From Flexithrix dorotheae DSM 6795 (GTDB lineage Bacteria > Bacteroidota > Bacteroidia > Cytophagales > Flammeovirgaceae), in NCBI RefSeq assembly GCF_000379765.1, contig NZ_KB903440.1, positions 1-64,000 of the forward strand: a stretch of 64,000 nucleotides of DNA, given 5' to 3'. Below, piece after piece: positions 24,892-34,981 of this stretch. The first letter of the stretch is position 1. Each line of letters begins with the position of its first letter. The position numbers were made by a program, and so were the translations under genes. Below the pieces are notes generated by a model that made no database searches, was not told the DNA's origin, and saw only the letters and a program-made list of their open reading frames with translations.

Positions 24892-26979
24892 TTATTTTTC
24901 TTCTTCCGATTTGCTAACTTCTTCTGGTTTTTCATCAGAAGGTGAATTTTCTTCTTTTTTAGCTTCCGGCTTCTTTTCTACCACCACTTTTGCCTTTTCT
25001 TCTTTCTTATCCTCTTTTTTCTCTTCATCAGTACCATTTTCAGCATTGGTAAATCTTTGGTAAGTAGTTTCGGCATCGAATGGCCTTTTACCTATCAGCG
25101 TTTCAAGATCTTTTTGGAATAAAATTTCTTTATTAAGAAGCTCTTTGGCTAAAATTTCAAGTTCGGCTCTTTTATCCTTTAACAGGGCAATAGTTCTTTC
25201 ATATGCCGCATCGATTAATTTTTTAACCTCAGCGTCAATAGTTTCTGCAGTTGCCTCGGAATAAGGCTTATCCATGGCATACTCGGACCTTTTAGAGTCA
25301 TAATAAGAAAGGTTTCCTATTACCTCATTCATTCCGTAAACAGTTACCATACTGTAGGCTGTTTTTGTAATCCTTTCCAGGTCACTCAATGCACCGGTAG
25401 AAATTTTACCAAAAATAATTTCCTCTGCAGCTCTTCCGCCAAGTGCCATGCACATTTCGTCAAGCATTTGCTCGGTGGTATATAAAAATTGTTCTTTTGG
25501 CAAATACTGAGCATATCCCAATGCGGCAACTCCTCTTGGTACAATACTTACTTTTACCAAAGGATCAGCATGTTCTAAATACCATCCTGCTACGGCATGC
25601 CCGGCTTCATGATAAGCGACAATCTTTTTCTCACTTGGAGAAATAATTTTATTTTTCTTTTCAAGACCTCCGATTACCCTGTCAATGGCATCTTCAAAGT
25701 CTTTCATATCCACTGCTTTTTTGTCCTTTCTGGCAGCGATAAGTGCGGCTTCGTTACAAACATTGGCTATTTCCGCACCTGCAAATCCAGGCGTCTGAGC
25801 AGCGAGATCTTTTGGTTTTACATCTTTGGAAAGCTTTATTGGTTTTAAGTGAACCTTGAAAATACTTTCTCTTCCTGCAATATCAGGTTTATCAATGCTG
25901 ATCTGTCTGTCGAAACGACCTGGTCTTAATAAGGCATTATCCAAAACATCAGGCCTGTTGGTTGCAGCCAGAATAATTACACCTGAATCAGTAGAGAAAC
26001 CATCCATTTCCACCAATAAAGAGTTAAGGGTATTTTCCCTTTCATCATTTGCTCCTGGCATTTGTCCTCTTCCTCTGGATCTGCCTATAGCATCTACCTC
26101 ATCAATAAAAATAATACAAGGTGCTTTTTCCTTAGCCTGCTTGAATAAATCTCTTACTCTGGCAGCTCCAACACCCACAAACATCTCCACAAAGTCTGAG
26201 CCTGAAAGACTAAAGAATGGCACTCCGGATTCTCCTGCAACTGCCTTGGCCAAAAGGGTTTTACCAGTACCGGGAGGGCCAACTAACAAAGCTCCTTTAG
26301 GAATTTTTCCTCCAAGGTTGGTATATTTCGAAGGATTTTTAAGAAACTGTACGATTTCCTCAATTTCCTCCTTGGCTTCGTCCAGGCCAGCTACATCGTT
26401 AAAAGTGATTTTTACTTTATTTTCAGCATCGAATAAGGCCGCTTTCGACTTTCCTATGTTAAATATCTGTCCGCCAGCTCCACCGCCAGTCATTCTTCGC
26501 ATTAAGAACAAGAATCCAAATACCAGCAGGAAGAAGAAGCCCCAGCTGAAAAACCATTGGCTAAAGTCTTGCCTTTCATCAATTTTTAAAGATACTTTTT
26601 TTTCTTTTGGCAGGGAGGCCTGCATCTCATCAAAATCCTTTTTAAAGGATTCAGGGGAGAACACTTTAAAAACAAAATGTGGACCCTGCGTTACGGAAAA
26701 AGGACTTCTTGCATTAAGTTCATCCTTATATTTTTGCTGACCTTTAGTATTAAGGGTCACCTCAACCTCCATTTTATTCTTAATAAAAACTACCTCAGCC
26801 ACATCACCGTCTTCTACCAAAGTAGAAAACCTGTTCTGGGTAATATCTATCATCGCAGAGTTTTTATTGAAATAAGTAAGCCCAATAATAACCAGGATTA
26901 ACACAACCACTAACCAAATCTGATAGTTATTTTTTGGGGGCTTATTTGGGATTAAATTTTTTTTCTTTTTATCAGCCAT
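24892..26979 (-). CDS. ftsH: ATP-dependent zinc metalloprotease FtsH
   Basis: FtsH is the membrane-bound AAA+ protease for damaged membrane proteins and short-lived regulators. The 695-residue protein has a first membrane helix at about 21-37, a periplasmic loop, a second helix at about 143-160, Walker A GPPGTGKT (234-241), Walker [10 protein letters not shown], the second-region SRH around [17 protein letters not shown], and the zinc site HEAGH (457-461). A charged Lys/Glu-rich tail of about 60 residues ends the protein. It follows rsfS with a gap of about 130 bp, the usual order in Bacteroidota. Confidence 0.98.
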   Translation of the reverse strand: MADKKKKNLIPNKPPKNNYQIWLVVVLILVIIGLTYFNKNSAMIDITQNRFSTLVEDGDVAEVVFIKNKMEVEVTLNTKGQQKYKDELNARSPFSVTQGPHFVFKVFSPESFKKDFDEMQASLPKEKKVSLKIDERQDFSQWFFSWGFFFLLVFGFLFLMRRMTGGGAGGQIFNIGKSKAALFDAENKVKITFNDVAGLDEAKEEIEEIVQFLKNPSKYTNLGGKIPKGALLVGPPGTGKTLLAKAVAGESGVPFFSLSGSDFVEMFVGVGAARVRDLFKQAKEKAPCIIFIDEVDAIGRSRGRGQMPGANDERENTLNSLLVEMDGFSTDSGVIILAATNRPDVLDNALLRPGRFDRQISIDKPDIAGRESIFKVHLKPIKLSKDVKPKDLAAQTPGFAGAEIANVCNEAALIAARKDKKAVDMKDFEDAIDRVIGGLEKKNKIISPSEKKIVAYHEAGHAVAGWYLEHADPLVKVSIVPRGVAALGYAQYLPKEQFLYTTEQMLDEMCMALGGRAAEEIIFGKISTGALSDLERITKTAYSMVTVYGMNEVIGNLSYYDSKRSEYAMDKPYSEATAETIDAEVKKLIDAAYERTIALLKDKRAELEILAKELLNKEILFQKDLETLIGKRPFDAETTYQRFTNAENGTDEEKKEDKKEEKAKVVVEKKPEAKKEENSPSDEKPEEVSKSEEEK

Positions 26980-27109
26980 CTGAAAGTTTTAAAAATTATT
27001 TTCTGATTTATTCCGGCAACCTTTGCGATTAAATTCTAAAAAATAATATGCAGGCCACTGGGATGGTAAGCAATTACCTGTAAATATAAACTAATTTTCA
27101 CTCATTAAG

Positions 27110-27481
27110 TTAATCATTTTCCAAATGTGTAATCTTGGCGTCTCCCCACAATTCCTCTAAACCATATTGTTGCCTTTTATTTTTTTGGAAAACATGGACC
27201 AAAACATCTACATAATCAATTAAAACCCACTCGTTATTTCCAATTCCTTCCTGCTTCCAGGGCTTTTCCTTAAGCTTTTTAAGCACTTTTTCCTCCACAC
27301 TATTTGAAATGGAACTTACCTGAGTATCCGAATTACCAGAACAGATTACGAAAAAATCAACAATTGCATTTTGTACTCCTCTTAAATCCAGAATGGCAAT
27401 ATCTTCAGCTTTTTTCTCCTGCATTCCATCCACTATAGCATCTACCAACTTTGTTGAAATTTTTTCTTCTGTTCTAATCAT
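27110..27481 (-). CDS. rsfS: Ribosomal silencing factor RsfS
   Basis: RsfS (formerly IojAP) binds L14 of the large subunit and blocks subunit joining when nutrients are short. The 123-residue protein has the family pattern: DIAILDLRGVQNAIVDFFVI, CSGNSDTQVSSISNSVEE, EGIGNNEWVLIDYVDVLVHV and a C-terminal QQYGLEELWGDA. It is intact. The gene diverges from birA with only 39 bp to the earliest birA start, and precedes ftsH. Confidence 0.96.
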   Translation of the reverse strand: MIRTEEKISTKLVDAIVDGMQEKKAEDIAILDLRGVQNAIVDFFVICSGNSDTQVSSISNSVEEKVLKKLKEKPWKQEGIGNNEWVLIDYVDVLVHVFQKNKRQQYGLEELWGDAKITHLEND

Positions 27482-27571
27482 TAATTATAATATTGATTTT
27501 GTTGACGTTTTTACTGTTTTTTGCTTAAGAAAATATTTAAAATTACCCGGATTACAAAGCTAATTAAATAC

Positions 27572-28345
27572 TTGTATAAAATATCTGCCAATACTCTTTT
27601 TGTAGGAAAAAAATACATTTACCTGCCATCTTGTCATTCAACAAATGACATTGCTGACAATTTTATAAATTCCGGACAAGCTGTAGAAGGCTTGACAATC
27701 CTAACTTCTAACCAGACTTCTGGTAGAGGACAAAGGGGGAATACCTGGGAAACAGAACCTGACCGAAACCTTACTTTATCGGTAATATTTACCCCAAATT
27801 TCCTAAATGCAAGAGATCAGTTTCAATTGAACATTGCCATTTCTTTGGGAATATTCGATTTCTTCTCGGGATTTTTGGGATCCGGGCTGAAAGTAAAATG
27901 GCCAAATGATATTTTTTATCAGGATTCGAAGATCGGAGGAATTCTCATTGAAAATTTGCTCAAAAAAAATCTAATCGAGTATTCCATTGTTGGAATAGGT
28001 CTAAATATTAATCAGGAAAAATTCAGAATACAAACTGCTTCTTCTCTCAGAAAAATAAACCGAAAGGAATACAACCTGGAAACTTGTGCAGAGTTGCTGC
28101 TGGAAAAACTGGAAAAAAGGTATTTACAGTTAAGAAGTGGCGCTCATGAAAAAATGAAACAGGAATATTTAAATGTTTTATACAAATATCAGGAAGATCA
28201 CACTTTTTATGATTTAAGGTCAGGGCAAAAGGTAGAATTTAGGGGACAAATCCTTGGCATTAATGCCTTTGGAAAACTGGCCATTGCAAATCAAAACCAG
28301 GAGGTGGTTTATTTCGATTTTAAAGAAGTGAGTTTGGTCCCTTAA
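27572..28345 (+). CDS. birA: Biotin--[acetyl-CoA carboxylase] ligase BirA
   Basis: BirA activates biotin as biotinyl-AMP and attaches it to the carboxyl carrier protein. Motifs are SCHSTNDIAD, the biotinyl-AMP loop SGRGQRGNTWETEP, and KVKWPNDIFYQDSKIGGILIE, written here in parts (KVKWPNDIFY, KIGGILIEN). There is no N-terminal DNA-binding domain, so it is the enzyme-only type. No ATG is available. I chose TTG at 27572 (257 residues) because relatives begin MYKIxANTLFxGKK; an upstream TTG at 27521 would add 17 basic residues and sit 40 bp from the divergent rsfS start. Confidence 0.93.
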   Translation: MYKISANTLFVGKKYIYLPSCHSTNDIADNFINSGQAVEGLTILTSNQTSGRGQRGNTWETEPDRNLTLSVIFTPNFLNARDQFQLNIAISLGIFDFFSGFLGSGLKVKWPNDIFYQDSKIGGILIENLLKKNLIEYSIVGIGLNINQEKFRIQTASSLRKINRKEYNLETCAELLLEKLEKRYLQLRSGAHEKMKQEYLNVLYKYQEDHTFYDLRSGQKVEFRGQILGINAFGKLAIANQNQEVVYFDFKEVSLVP

Positions 28346-28454
28346 AAGTGAGTTGTTTTTATATTTAAGCTTTTGAGTTTAAGGTTCAATAGTTTAGGGA
28401 ATTAAGTCTGAGTAAATTAATTTCATGATCACCTGATAATTTCCGAAAATATTT

Positions 28455-28484
28455 TTGCTTATTGGGAAGTAAATACTACTTTTG
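28455..28484 (+). promoter_or_regulatory. Promoter of rpsT
   Basis: TTTTTG ending at 28457, a 19-bp spacer and TACTTTTG (28477-28484) match the Bacteroidota consensus exactly. Transcription would start near 28491, leaving a leader of about 40 nt. Confidence 0.75.
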
Positions 28485-28532
28485 CAGTTCTAAAAAAAAT
28501 GAGATTACTGAATTTTATAAATATATTGAATA

Positions 28533-28790
28533 ATGGCTAATCACAAATCGGCAAAGAAAAGAATTAGGGCGAATGAGGCCAAACGTCTAAGAAACCGTTA
28601 CCAGTTGAAGTCAACCAGGACTGCAGTAAAGAAATTAAGAAGCACTACTGATAAGGCTGAAGCTGATGCTTTGTACAAAAAAGTTTCTTCTATGTTGGAT
28701 AAATTAGCTAAGAAAAATATTATTCATAAAAACAATGCAGCTAACAAGAAATCTAAGTTAGCGAAATTTGTTGCTTCATTAGCCGCCTAA
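28533..28790 (+). CDS. rpsT: 30S ribosomal protein S20
   Basis: S20 is a primary binder of 16S rRNA helices 9 and 44. The 85-residue basic protein begins [21 protein letters not shown] and has [11 protein letters not shown] and [16 protein letters not shown], all standard for the family. It is a single-gene transcription unit with its own consensus promoter and a hairpin terminator 22 bp after the stop. Confidence 0.98.
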   Translation: MANHKSAKKRIRANEAKRLRNRYQLKSTRTAVKKLRSTTDKAEADALYKKVSSMLDKLAKKNIIHKNNAANKKSKLAKFVASLAA

Positions 28791-28812
28791 GAAATTTTCT
28801 TTATGAAATTTT

Positions 28813-28846
28813 AAGCTGTCTTTTTTGTCGAAGACGGCTTTTTTTA
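28813..28846 (+). terminator. Terminator of rpsT
   Basis: AAGCTGTCTT (28813-28822) pairs with AAGACGGCTT (28831-28840, one G-T pair) and is followed by a T run. The T run reaches the stop codon of the convergent LRR gene. Confidence 0.8.
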
Positions 28847-30271
28847 TTTTCCCCCTTTTATGGTTTGATTTTTAAGGTCAAATCGGATTAATACGCCTCT
28901 CTTTTGTAGTTTTTCCATCATCTGCAATAACCTATCATAATCTTCACCGCTTTTCGGATAAGGATTTTTTGCGATATCCAATAATTTAAGGTTTTTAAAA
29001 TAGAGTATTTTCTCAGGAAATTTTTCTATATGATTATTTGCAAGGTTTATCTCTTTTAATTTTTGGAGGTTAAGTAATTCCTTTGGAAACTCATTGATCA
29101 AATTGTGTTGCAAGTGACAGTATTTAAGGTTGGTCAGGTGCTGAAAAGATTTTGGTAATTGAGTCAGCTGATTGTGATGAGCATAAAACTCTTTCAGGTT
29201 TTCCATCCTGCCAATAGCTTCAGGCAGACGATTAATTTTGTTATGAGAAATAAACAGTATTTCAAGGTTTTTCAATTGGGCAATATCATCAGGAATTTCA
29301 GTCAGTTGATTATAATATAAATCCAGCCATTCTAAATTTTCAATTTCAAAAAGTGCCTTGGGGATAGTAGAAATCTTGTTTTTATAAAGTACCAGGCTCT
29401 TTAAGTTTTTCAATTCCGAGATGGTTTCAGGTATTTCAACCAGAAAATTTCCTGGTAAAATAAGTTTCTTTAGGTTTTTTAACTGATTGATTTCTAATGG
29501 AATATACACCAAATTACAGTAACTCAAATTAAGTGTTTCTATATGTTTTAGCTTTTTTATTTCCTTTGGGCCAATAAAAATAGTATTCCCTTTTAAGCTA
29601 AATTCTCGTAAAGATTTTAATTTTTGAAGTCCATTTAAATTGTAAATTTTGTTGCCTCCAATTCTCAAAGTCTTTAGTACTTTTAATTTTCTTAAAGACC
29701 GTGGAATTTTTTCCAGGTGATTCTGGCTCAAATCTACCGTAATGATGGAGGAGTTTTTTCTGAATTTTATTTCTTTTGAATTTTCCAAACTATTGCCCCA
29801 TAATAGAATCTTTTTTAGAGAAGGTGAAGAAGAAAGCCATTTTGGAATTTGGGAAATATTGTTGTGTGAAATTTCTAATTCCTCCAAAGCGGTAAAATGT
29901 TTGACCTGATCTGGAATTGTGGTCAGCAGCCCTCTGCCAAGTCTAATGTCCAGAATTGTATCAGGTTGGTTGGTGGTTAGTATCCTCAGGTTTTTCTGAT
30001 GGTTTTCTTCTAAGGCTATCTGCCTGGCTTCTTTATCTTTTGTTATAAGTTTTTGTTCTTCCTTGCTTATTTTCCTCCTATGATAAATAGCCTTAAGAGA
30101 ATCAGTTTTTTGCTTTTGCCGTGTCAGAATTGCCTTTTGGATGTTTTTAAGGGAATCAAGTTGAGTTTTTTTTAGTCTATACTGCTGAGAAAAAACCGGA
30201 TGGACAATAGTTATCATTAAGAAAAAAACAGTTTTTCCAATTAAGTGATCCGAACGAAAATTGAGAAACAT
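28844..30271 (-). CDS. Exported leucine-rich repeat protein
   Basis: This 475-residue protein has a signal-like N-terminus (IGKTVFFLMITIVHPVFSQ), then a Lys/Gln-rich helical linker of about 70 residues, then about 14 leucine-rich repeats of 22-23 residues from roughly residue 105 to 450 (for example LEWLDLYYNQLTEIPDDIAQ and LEILFISHNKINRLPEAIG). The repeat pattern LxxLxLxxNxLxxIP is that of the Ras-group/LRR scaffold proteins. No enzyme domain is attached, so a binding role is likely. The start is 19 bp from a tandem palindrome shared with the divergent acyl-CoA dehydrogenase gene. Confidence 0.85.
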   Translation of the reverse strand: MFLNFRSDHLIGKTVFFLMITIVHPVFSQQYRLKKTQLDSLKNIQKAILTRQKQKTDSLKAIYHRRKISKEEQKLITKDKEARQIALEENHQKNLRILTTNQPDTILDIRLGRGLLTTIPDQVKHFTALEELEISHNNISQIPKWLSSSPSLKKILLWGNSLENSKEIKFRKNSSIITVDLSQNHLEKIPRSLRKLKVLKTLRIGGNKIYNLNGLQKLKSLREFSLKGNTIFIGPKEIKKLKHIETLNLSYCNLVYIPLEINQLKNLKKLILPGNFLVEIPETISELKNLKSLVLYKNKISTIPKALFEIENLEWLDLYYNQLTEIPDDIAQLKNLEILFISHNKINRLPEAIGRMENLKEFYAHHNQLTQLPKSFQHLTNLKYCHLQHNLINEFPKELLNLQKLKEINLANNHIEKFPEKILYFKNLKLLDIAKNPYPKSGEDYDRLLQMMEKLQKRGVLIRFDLKNQTIKGGK

Positions 30272-30289
30272 TTTATCTAGAGAAGTGAT

Positions 30290-30328
30290 TAACTAAATAT
30301 TTAGTTTTCAAAACTAAGTGTTTAGTTA
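30290..30328. promoter_or_regulatory. Tandem palindromic operator, LRR gene / fadE intergenic
   Basis: Two 16-bp palindromes lie 21 bp apart centre to centre: AACTAAATATTTAGTT (30291-30306, perfect) and AACTAAGTGTTTAGTT (30312-30327, one unmatched pair). Together they form one 39-bp inverted repeat. A spacing of two helical turns is typical of cooperative TetR-like binding. The regulator is not in the window. Confidence 0.6.
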
Positions 30329-30495
30329 TAAAATCCAAGAGTTTCCTTTACTTCTTCAAAAACATAGGTTTGATTTTGAAGTAAAATAATAAGTCACTTG
30401 AATTAGTAACTTTATCGACCTAAATTGAAAAATTCCTTGACTTTTTTTTCAGGGAATTATTAAAATTAAGGCAATACCCATTAAAAATTAAACAC

Positions 30496-32307
30496 ATGGC
30501 TCACCAATACATCAACATGGAAACCCTTAGGTTTCAGCTTTATGTAGTTCACAAATTTGAAGAACTGCTTAGCGAAGAAAGATACAATGCTTATGACAAA
30601 GCTTCAATTGATTTGTTATTAGATGCTGTAAAAACTTTTTCCGATAAAGACTTATTCCCATACATAAAGGAAATGGATGAAAAACCTGCCATTTTCGAAA
30701 ATGGGAAGATCATTATTCATCCTCAATTTAAACAGATATTCAAGCAAGCTGGCGAGATGGATTTGATAGGGGGGGCATTCAATGAAGAAGATGGCGGTTT
30801 GCAATTGCCTGCTACTATTTTCCATGCTTTGAATTACATTATGGAAGCAGCAAATAATCATGTTCCTGGGTATCTTGGGCTAACCTCGGGAGCAGCGAAC
30901 CTGATTCTTTCTTTTGGCAATGAAGCCTTGAAAAAGAAGTATGTTCCAAAAATGCTGGAAATGAAATGGGGTGGAACGATGTGTCTGACAGAACCCCAGG
31001 CTGGAAGTTCCTTATCAGATATCAAAACAACTGCTCAAAAAACAGAAAAGGGCCATTATAGAATCAATGGACAGAAAATTTTCATTTCCTCGGGAGACCA
31101 TCAATTTGCAGAAAATATAGTTCATTTATTATTGGCAAGAATAGAAGGGGCTCCAGCTGGTACAAAAGGAGTTTCACTGTTTGTTGTTCCAAAATACAGA
31201 ATAGATGAATCAGGAGCGCTAGCAACCAATCATGTTACCACTGCCGGAGAGTTTGAAAAAATGGGGCAAAGAGGTTATTGTACCACTCACCTTGTTTTTG
31301 GCGATAATGGTGAATGCCAGGGTTGGTTGGTTGGGGAAGAAAACAAAGGGCTTTCTTATATGTTTCAAATGATGAATGAGGCAAGAATTGGAACAGGAAG
31401 AATGGGGGCTGCCATTGCATCTGCAGCTTATTTTGCCTCTTTGCAATATGCCAGGGAAAGGCCTCAGGGCAGAAAACTGACTGCTAGCGGTAAAAAGGAT
31501 GCTGAAAGTGGGCAGACATTAATCATCAACCATCCGGACGTACAAAGGATGTTACTCTTGCAAAAATCGATAGTAGAAGGTGCTCTGAGCCTAATTTTGC
31601 AAGCTTCCATGTATTTTGATCGGGAACTGACCAGTGAAGGCGAAGAAAAAGAAAAGTACAATTTGTTATTGGAACTTCTCACCCCGGTAGTAAAAACTTA
31701 CCCTGCTGAAATGGGTAGGGTTTCGGTAAGCAATGGATTACAGGTTTTGGGTGGTTATGGTTATTGCCAGGATTTTATACTACAGCAATATTACAGAGAT
31801 ATACGAATTATAGCTATTTATGAAGGAACCACTGGGATACAATCAATTGACTTATTGGGCAGAAAGGTCGGTTTGAAAAAGGGACTTGCGCTTGAGCTTC
31901 TTTCCAGAGAGATTCAGCAAGATATAAAGAGGGCAAATGAGTATGAGGAATTAAATTCTTATGCAAACACACTATTAGAGAATCTGGGATTAGTTCAAAA
32001 AGTTTTGGCATCCCTAATGCCTCATGCCGAATCAGGTAATTATGAAAAGTATCTGGCGGATGCAACAGTCTTTATGGAAATGTTTGGGACTATAATTGTG
32101 GGTTGGCAGTGGCTTAAAATGGCTGTAGAAGCCAAAAAAGCTATAGAAACTGAAGATCGGGAATTTTCGAAAACTTTCTATGAAAGTAAAATTCATACCA
32201 TGAAATTTTACTACAAATATGAAATGTCCAAAACCAAAGGGCTGGCGAAAATTTTAATGGACGATAATGAGTTGACGGTCTCTACCAATCAGGAAATTTT
32301 TGATTAA
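30496..32307 (+). CDS. Acyl-CoA dehydrogenase
   Basis: This is an FAD enzyme of fatty-acid beta-oxidation, making trans-2-enoyl-CoA. The 603-residue length matches the long Bacteroidota/proteobacterial form, which has an extra C-terminal domain. Visible are GGTMCLTEPQAGSSLSDIKT (FAD/substrate loop), ISSGDHQFAENIVHL, VLGGYGYCQDFILQQYYRDI and the catalytic-Glu segment IYEGTTGIQSIDLLGRK. It acts in the cytoplasm with an electron-transfer flavoprotein. The tandem palindrome 170 bp upstream suggests repression by a fatty-acid-responsive TetR-like factor (inferred). Confidence 0.93.
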   Translation: MAHQYINMETLRFQLYVVHKFEELLSEERYNAYDKASIDLLLDAVKTFSDKDLFPYIKEMDEKPAIFENGKIIIHPQFKQIFKQAGEMDLIGGAFNEEDGGLQLPATIFHALNYIMEAANNHVPGYLGLTSGAANLILSFGNEALKKKYVPKMLEMKWGGTMCLTEPQAGSSLSDIKTTAQKTEKGHYRINGQKIFISSGDHQFAENIVHLLLARIEGAPAGTKGVSLFVVPKYRIDESGALATNHVTTAGEFEKMGQRGYCTTHLVFGDNGECQGWLVGEENKGLSYMFQMMNEARIGTGRMGAAIASAAYFASLQYARERPQGRKLTASGKKDAESGQTLIINHPDVQRMLLLQKSIVEGALSLILQASMYFDRELTSEGEEKEKYNLLLELLTPVVKTYPAEMGRVSVSNGLQVLGGYGYCQDFILQQYYRDIRIIAIYEGTTGIQSIDLLGRKVGLKKGLALELLSREIQQDIKRANEYEELNSYANTLLENLGLVQKVLASLMPHAESGNYEKYLADATVFMEMFGTIIVGWQWLKMAVEAKKAIETEDREFSKTFYESKIHTMKFYYKYEMSKTKGLAKILMDDNELTVSTNQEIFD

Positions 32308-32516
32308 GAGAATTCTGGCCTGGGATTTTGGGATGAAAAAATGCTTATGTACCTCTTTATTGTTTTAATAATTTAATTAGGCAAGAATTTTTCAGATCTG
32401 ATTTACCAAAAGAGCCAATAAAATAATATATTGTAAACTTTTAAAAGTCTGATGTTCTGATATGATTTTAATCTTTTCGGATGAACTTTAAATTACTTGT
32501 TTTCTAATATTAAAGA

Positions 32517-34976
32517 ATGAATTATTCTGAAAACTTTCTTACAAGAGTTTCGAAATTAGGGATAAAAGAAGCAAACATTTCTCCGTTGAGCAACAAGCAG
32601 GTAATTTTATCCAATCAAATTTCTCTCATTTTTATTCCCATAATGATAGTCACAGTAGCTATTAATATTGGGGTGGGAAATGTGCCTCCGATCATCAGTT
32701 TTTCATCTTTGTTTTTTTTAAGTTTATTAGTTCTCTTTTTAAATAAATTAGGATTTTCATTTATTTCAAGAGTGTTGCTAGGGGTATTTCCCCCTATATT
32801 AATTATCCTGCCCATAGTGTCAATTGGGTTGGCACATGCTGGTAGTTATTTTGGGACCTTATTTGCATCCCTAGGTTTAAGTGTTTTGCCCTTATTATTA
32901 TTTAGCTATAAAACTGAAAAAGGAATACTTATAGGGGTATTAATTATCCATTTTCTTCTGATTGTTTTTCAGGATTACCTTTTAAGGCTAAATGTGGAGA
33001 GCAGTGTAAATCTGAGTTTTATTGACCAGAATATTATTTACCTAAAAGTCCCTCAGGTGATTTTATGGATGATAATTAATTTATCCTTAATTTTTTTGAA
33101 AAAGGTGAATTATAATATTGAGGATGAACTTGAATCCATAAATGAAAAATTGAATGAGAAAAACAGGAAAATCCAGGAACAAAATGAGGCAGTAACTGTA
33201 GCTAATGAAGAGATTTCAAGCCATTTGGAGGAATTAAAAGTACAGAATGAAGTCATCCTGGAAAATCAGAAAAAGCTAAATCAGTATAACTATAAATTAC
33301 AGGCAAATGAAGGGGTGCTAAAGAAAGCATATATCCAACTCAAAACAAATGAGGAAAATATTAGCCGACAAAATGAGGAATTACAAAAAAGACAGGAGGA
33401 AATATTAAGACAAAAAGAACTCATTGAAAAACAGGATGAATCCACCAGATACCGAAACAAAAAACTTGAAAAATTCACAGGTGTACTGATTCAACTTACC
33501 AAAAATCCTTACGTACAGCAAGGAGATTTGGAAAATGCCATAAAAGAAATAGTAAAAACTATTGGGATAACCATGGATGTTTCCCGGGTAAGCATCTGGA
33601 CTTACGATGAAAAAGCTTTTAAGATAAAATGCCAGAAGCTTTTTCAAAAAGACAAGGAATTATTTGAGGAGGGCATAGAAATAAGCCAAACAGATTATCC
33701 ACAGTACTTTAATGCATTAAGAAGTGAAATAATAATTGTGGCTAATGATGCCTACAATGACAAAAATACCTCTGAATTTGCCTCCGCATACTTACCAAGC
33801 AATGATATTTTTTCTCTTTTGGATGTTCCCTTTTTTATGGAAGGAAAATTAGGCGGAGTTATTTGTTGCGAACACCAAAAACATAAACGGGAATGGACAT
33901 TGGAAGAACAATCCTTTTTGAAAGGAGTTGCTGATATTCTCACCATTGCCTTTGAAGCCTACAGAAAACGCAAGGCAGAAGAACAAATAATCAAGCAAAC
34001 TCAAATAATTGAGCAGGTAAATTCCAAGCTCCATCAAAAAATGGATGAAACTCAGGCTCAAAATGTAAAGCTTGAACAGCAAAAGAAAGAAATTGCAGCC
34101 CAAAATGAAGAAATGCAGGCGCAACAAGAAGAATTATATAGCCAGAATGAGGCATTGGAAGCCACATTATCGAAATTAAAACATACACAGACACAACTGG
34201 TACAATCTGAGAAAATGGCTGCACTTGGTCAGCTAACTGCCGGGATTGCCCATGAAATAAATAATCCCGTCAATTTTATAAGTGCCGGAATTGTTGGGAT
34301 GAAAAAATCGCTTAACCATATCATTAATATACTGAAGGAGTACGAGAAAATTGATGAGAAAAACCTTGAAATGCAACTACAGGAAATAAAGGCATTGAAA
34401 GAGCAGACTAATCTTGATAAGGTAGTCGAACTTGTTTTAAAAGTAGCTGAGGATATAAATATTGGGGCACAGCGGACAGCCGAAATTGTTAGGAGCCTTC
34501 GAACCTTTTCCAGGCTGGATGAAGATACCCTTAAACCTATTAATATTCACGATGGGATTGATTCCACCTTATTGTTGTTACGAAATCAATATAAAAACAG
34601 GATTAATATTAACAAAAACTATGGACAACTTCCTTTTGTGGAGTGTTCTCCGGGAAAAATCAACCAGGTTTTTATGAATATATTGGTGAATGCCATACAA
34701 GCAATAGAGCATGAAGGAGAAATCACCATTTCCACCAAACTAAAGGATGAATTTGCAGTTATAGAAATTAAAGACACAGGGAAGGGGATGTCAGAAGAAG
34801 TACGGGAACATATTTTTGAACCATTTTTTACCACAAAGGATGTAGGAAGTGGAACTGGATTAGGATTACCAATTACTATGGGAATAATTGAAGGACATAA
34901 TGGTAAAATTTTGGTCGAAAGTCAGTTGGGAAAAGGTACCACTTTTTTGGTAGAGTTGCCTTTGAGACAGAAATAA
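32517..34976 (+). CDS. Membrane GAF sensor histidine kinase
   Basis: The 819-residue protein has about six N-terminal membrane segments (residues 30-200), a long coiled coil rich in Gln/Glu (about 205-315), a GAF domain (about 320-480, [20 protein letters not shown]), a second coiled coil (about 485-565), then a HisKA/HATPase kinase. The phospho-acceptor is His579 in [15 protein letters not shown]-binding motifs are [17 protein letters not shown] and GTGLGLPI. No receiver domain is fused and no response regulator is adjacent. The HDAC-like gene starts 5 bp downstream, so both are probably cotranscribed. The signal is unknown. Confidence 0.92.
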   Translation: MNYSENFLTRVSKLGIKEANISPLSNKQVILSNQISLIFIPIMIVTVAINIGVGNVPPIISFSSLFFLSLLVLFLNKLGFSFISRVLLGVFPPILIILPIVSIGLAHAGSYFGTLFASLGLSVLPLLLFSYKTEKGILIGVLIIHFLLIVFQDYLLRLNVESSVNLSFIDQNIIYLKVPQVILWMIINLSLIFLKKVNYNIEDELESINEKLNEKNRKIQEQNEAVTVANEEISSHLEELKVQNEVILENQKKLNQYNYKLQANEGVLKKAYIQLKTNEENISRQNEELQKRQEEILRQKELIEKQDESTRYRNKKLEKFTGVLIQLTKNPYVQQGDLENAIKEIVKTIGITMDVSRVSIWTYDEKAFKIKCQKLFQKDKELFEEGIEISQTDYPQYFNALRSEIIIVANDAYNDKNTSEFASAYLPSNDIFSLLDVPFFMEGKLGGVICCEHQKHKREWTLEEQSFLKGVADILTIAFEAYRKRKAEEQIIKQTQIIEQVNSKLHQKMDETQAQNVKLEQQKKEIAAQNEEMQAQQEELYSQNEALEATLSKLKHTQTQLVQSEKMAALGQLTAGIAHEINNPVNFISAGIVGMKKSLNHIINILKEYEKIDEKNLEMQLQEIKALKEQTNLDKVVELVLKVAEDINIGAQRTAEIVRSLRTFSRLDEDTLKPINIHDGIDSTLLLLRNQYKNRININKNYGQLPFVECSPGKINQVFMNILVNAIQAIEHEGEITISTKLKDEFAVIEIKDTGKGMSEEVREHIFEPFFTTKDVGSGTGLGLPITMGIIEGHNGKILVESQLGKGTTFLVELPLRQK

Positions 34977-34981
34977 TTTAT

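Noticed and set aside
25856-26740. Plus-strand open frame of 294 codons opposite ftsH
   Set aside because: It is the antisense shadow of the conserved AAA domain of ftsH. The translation has no family resemblance and no promoter.
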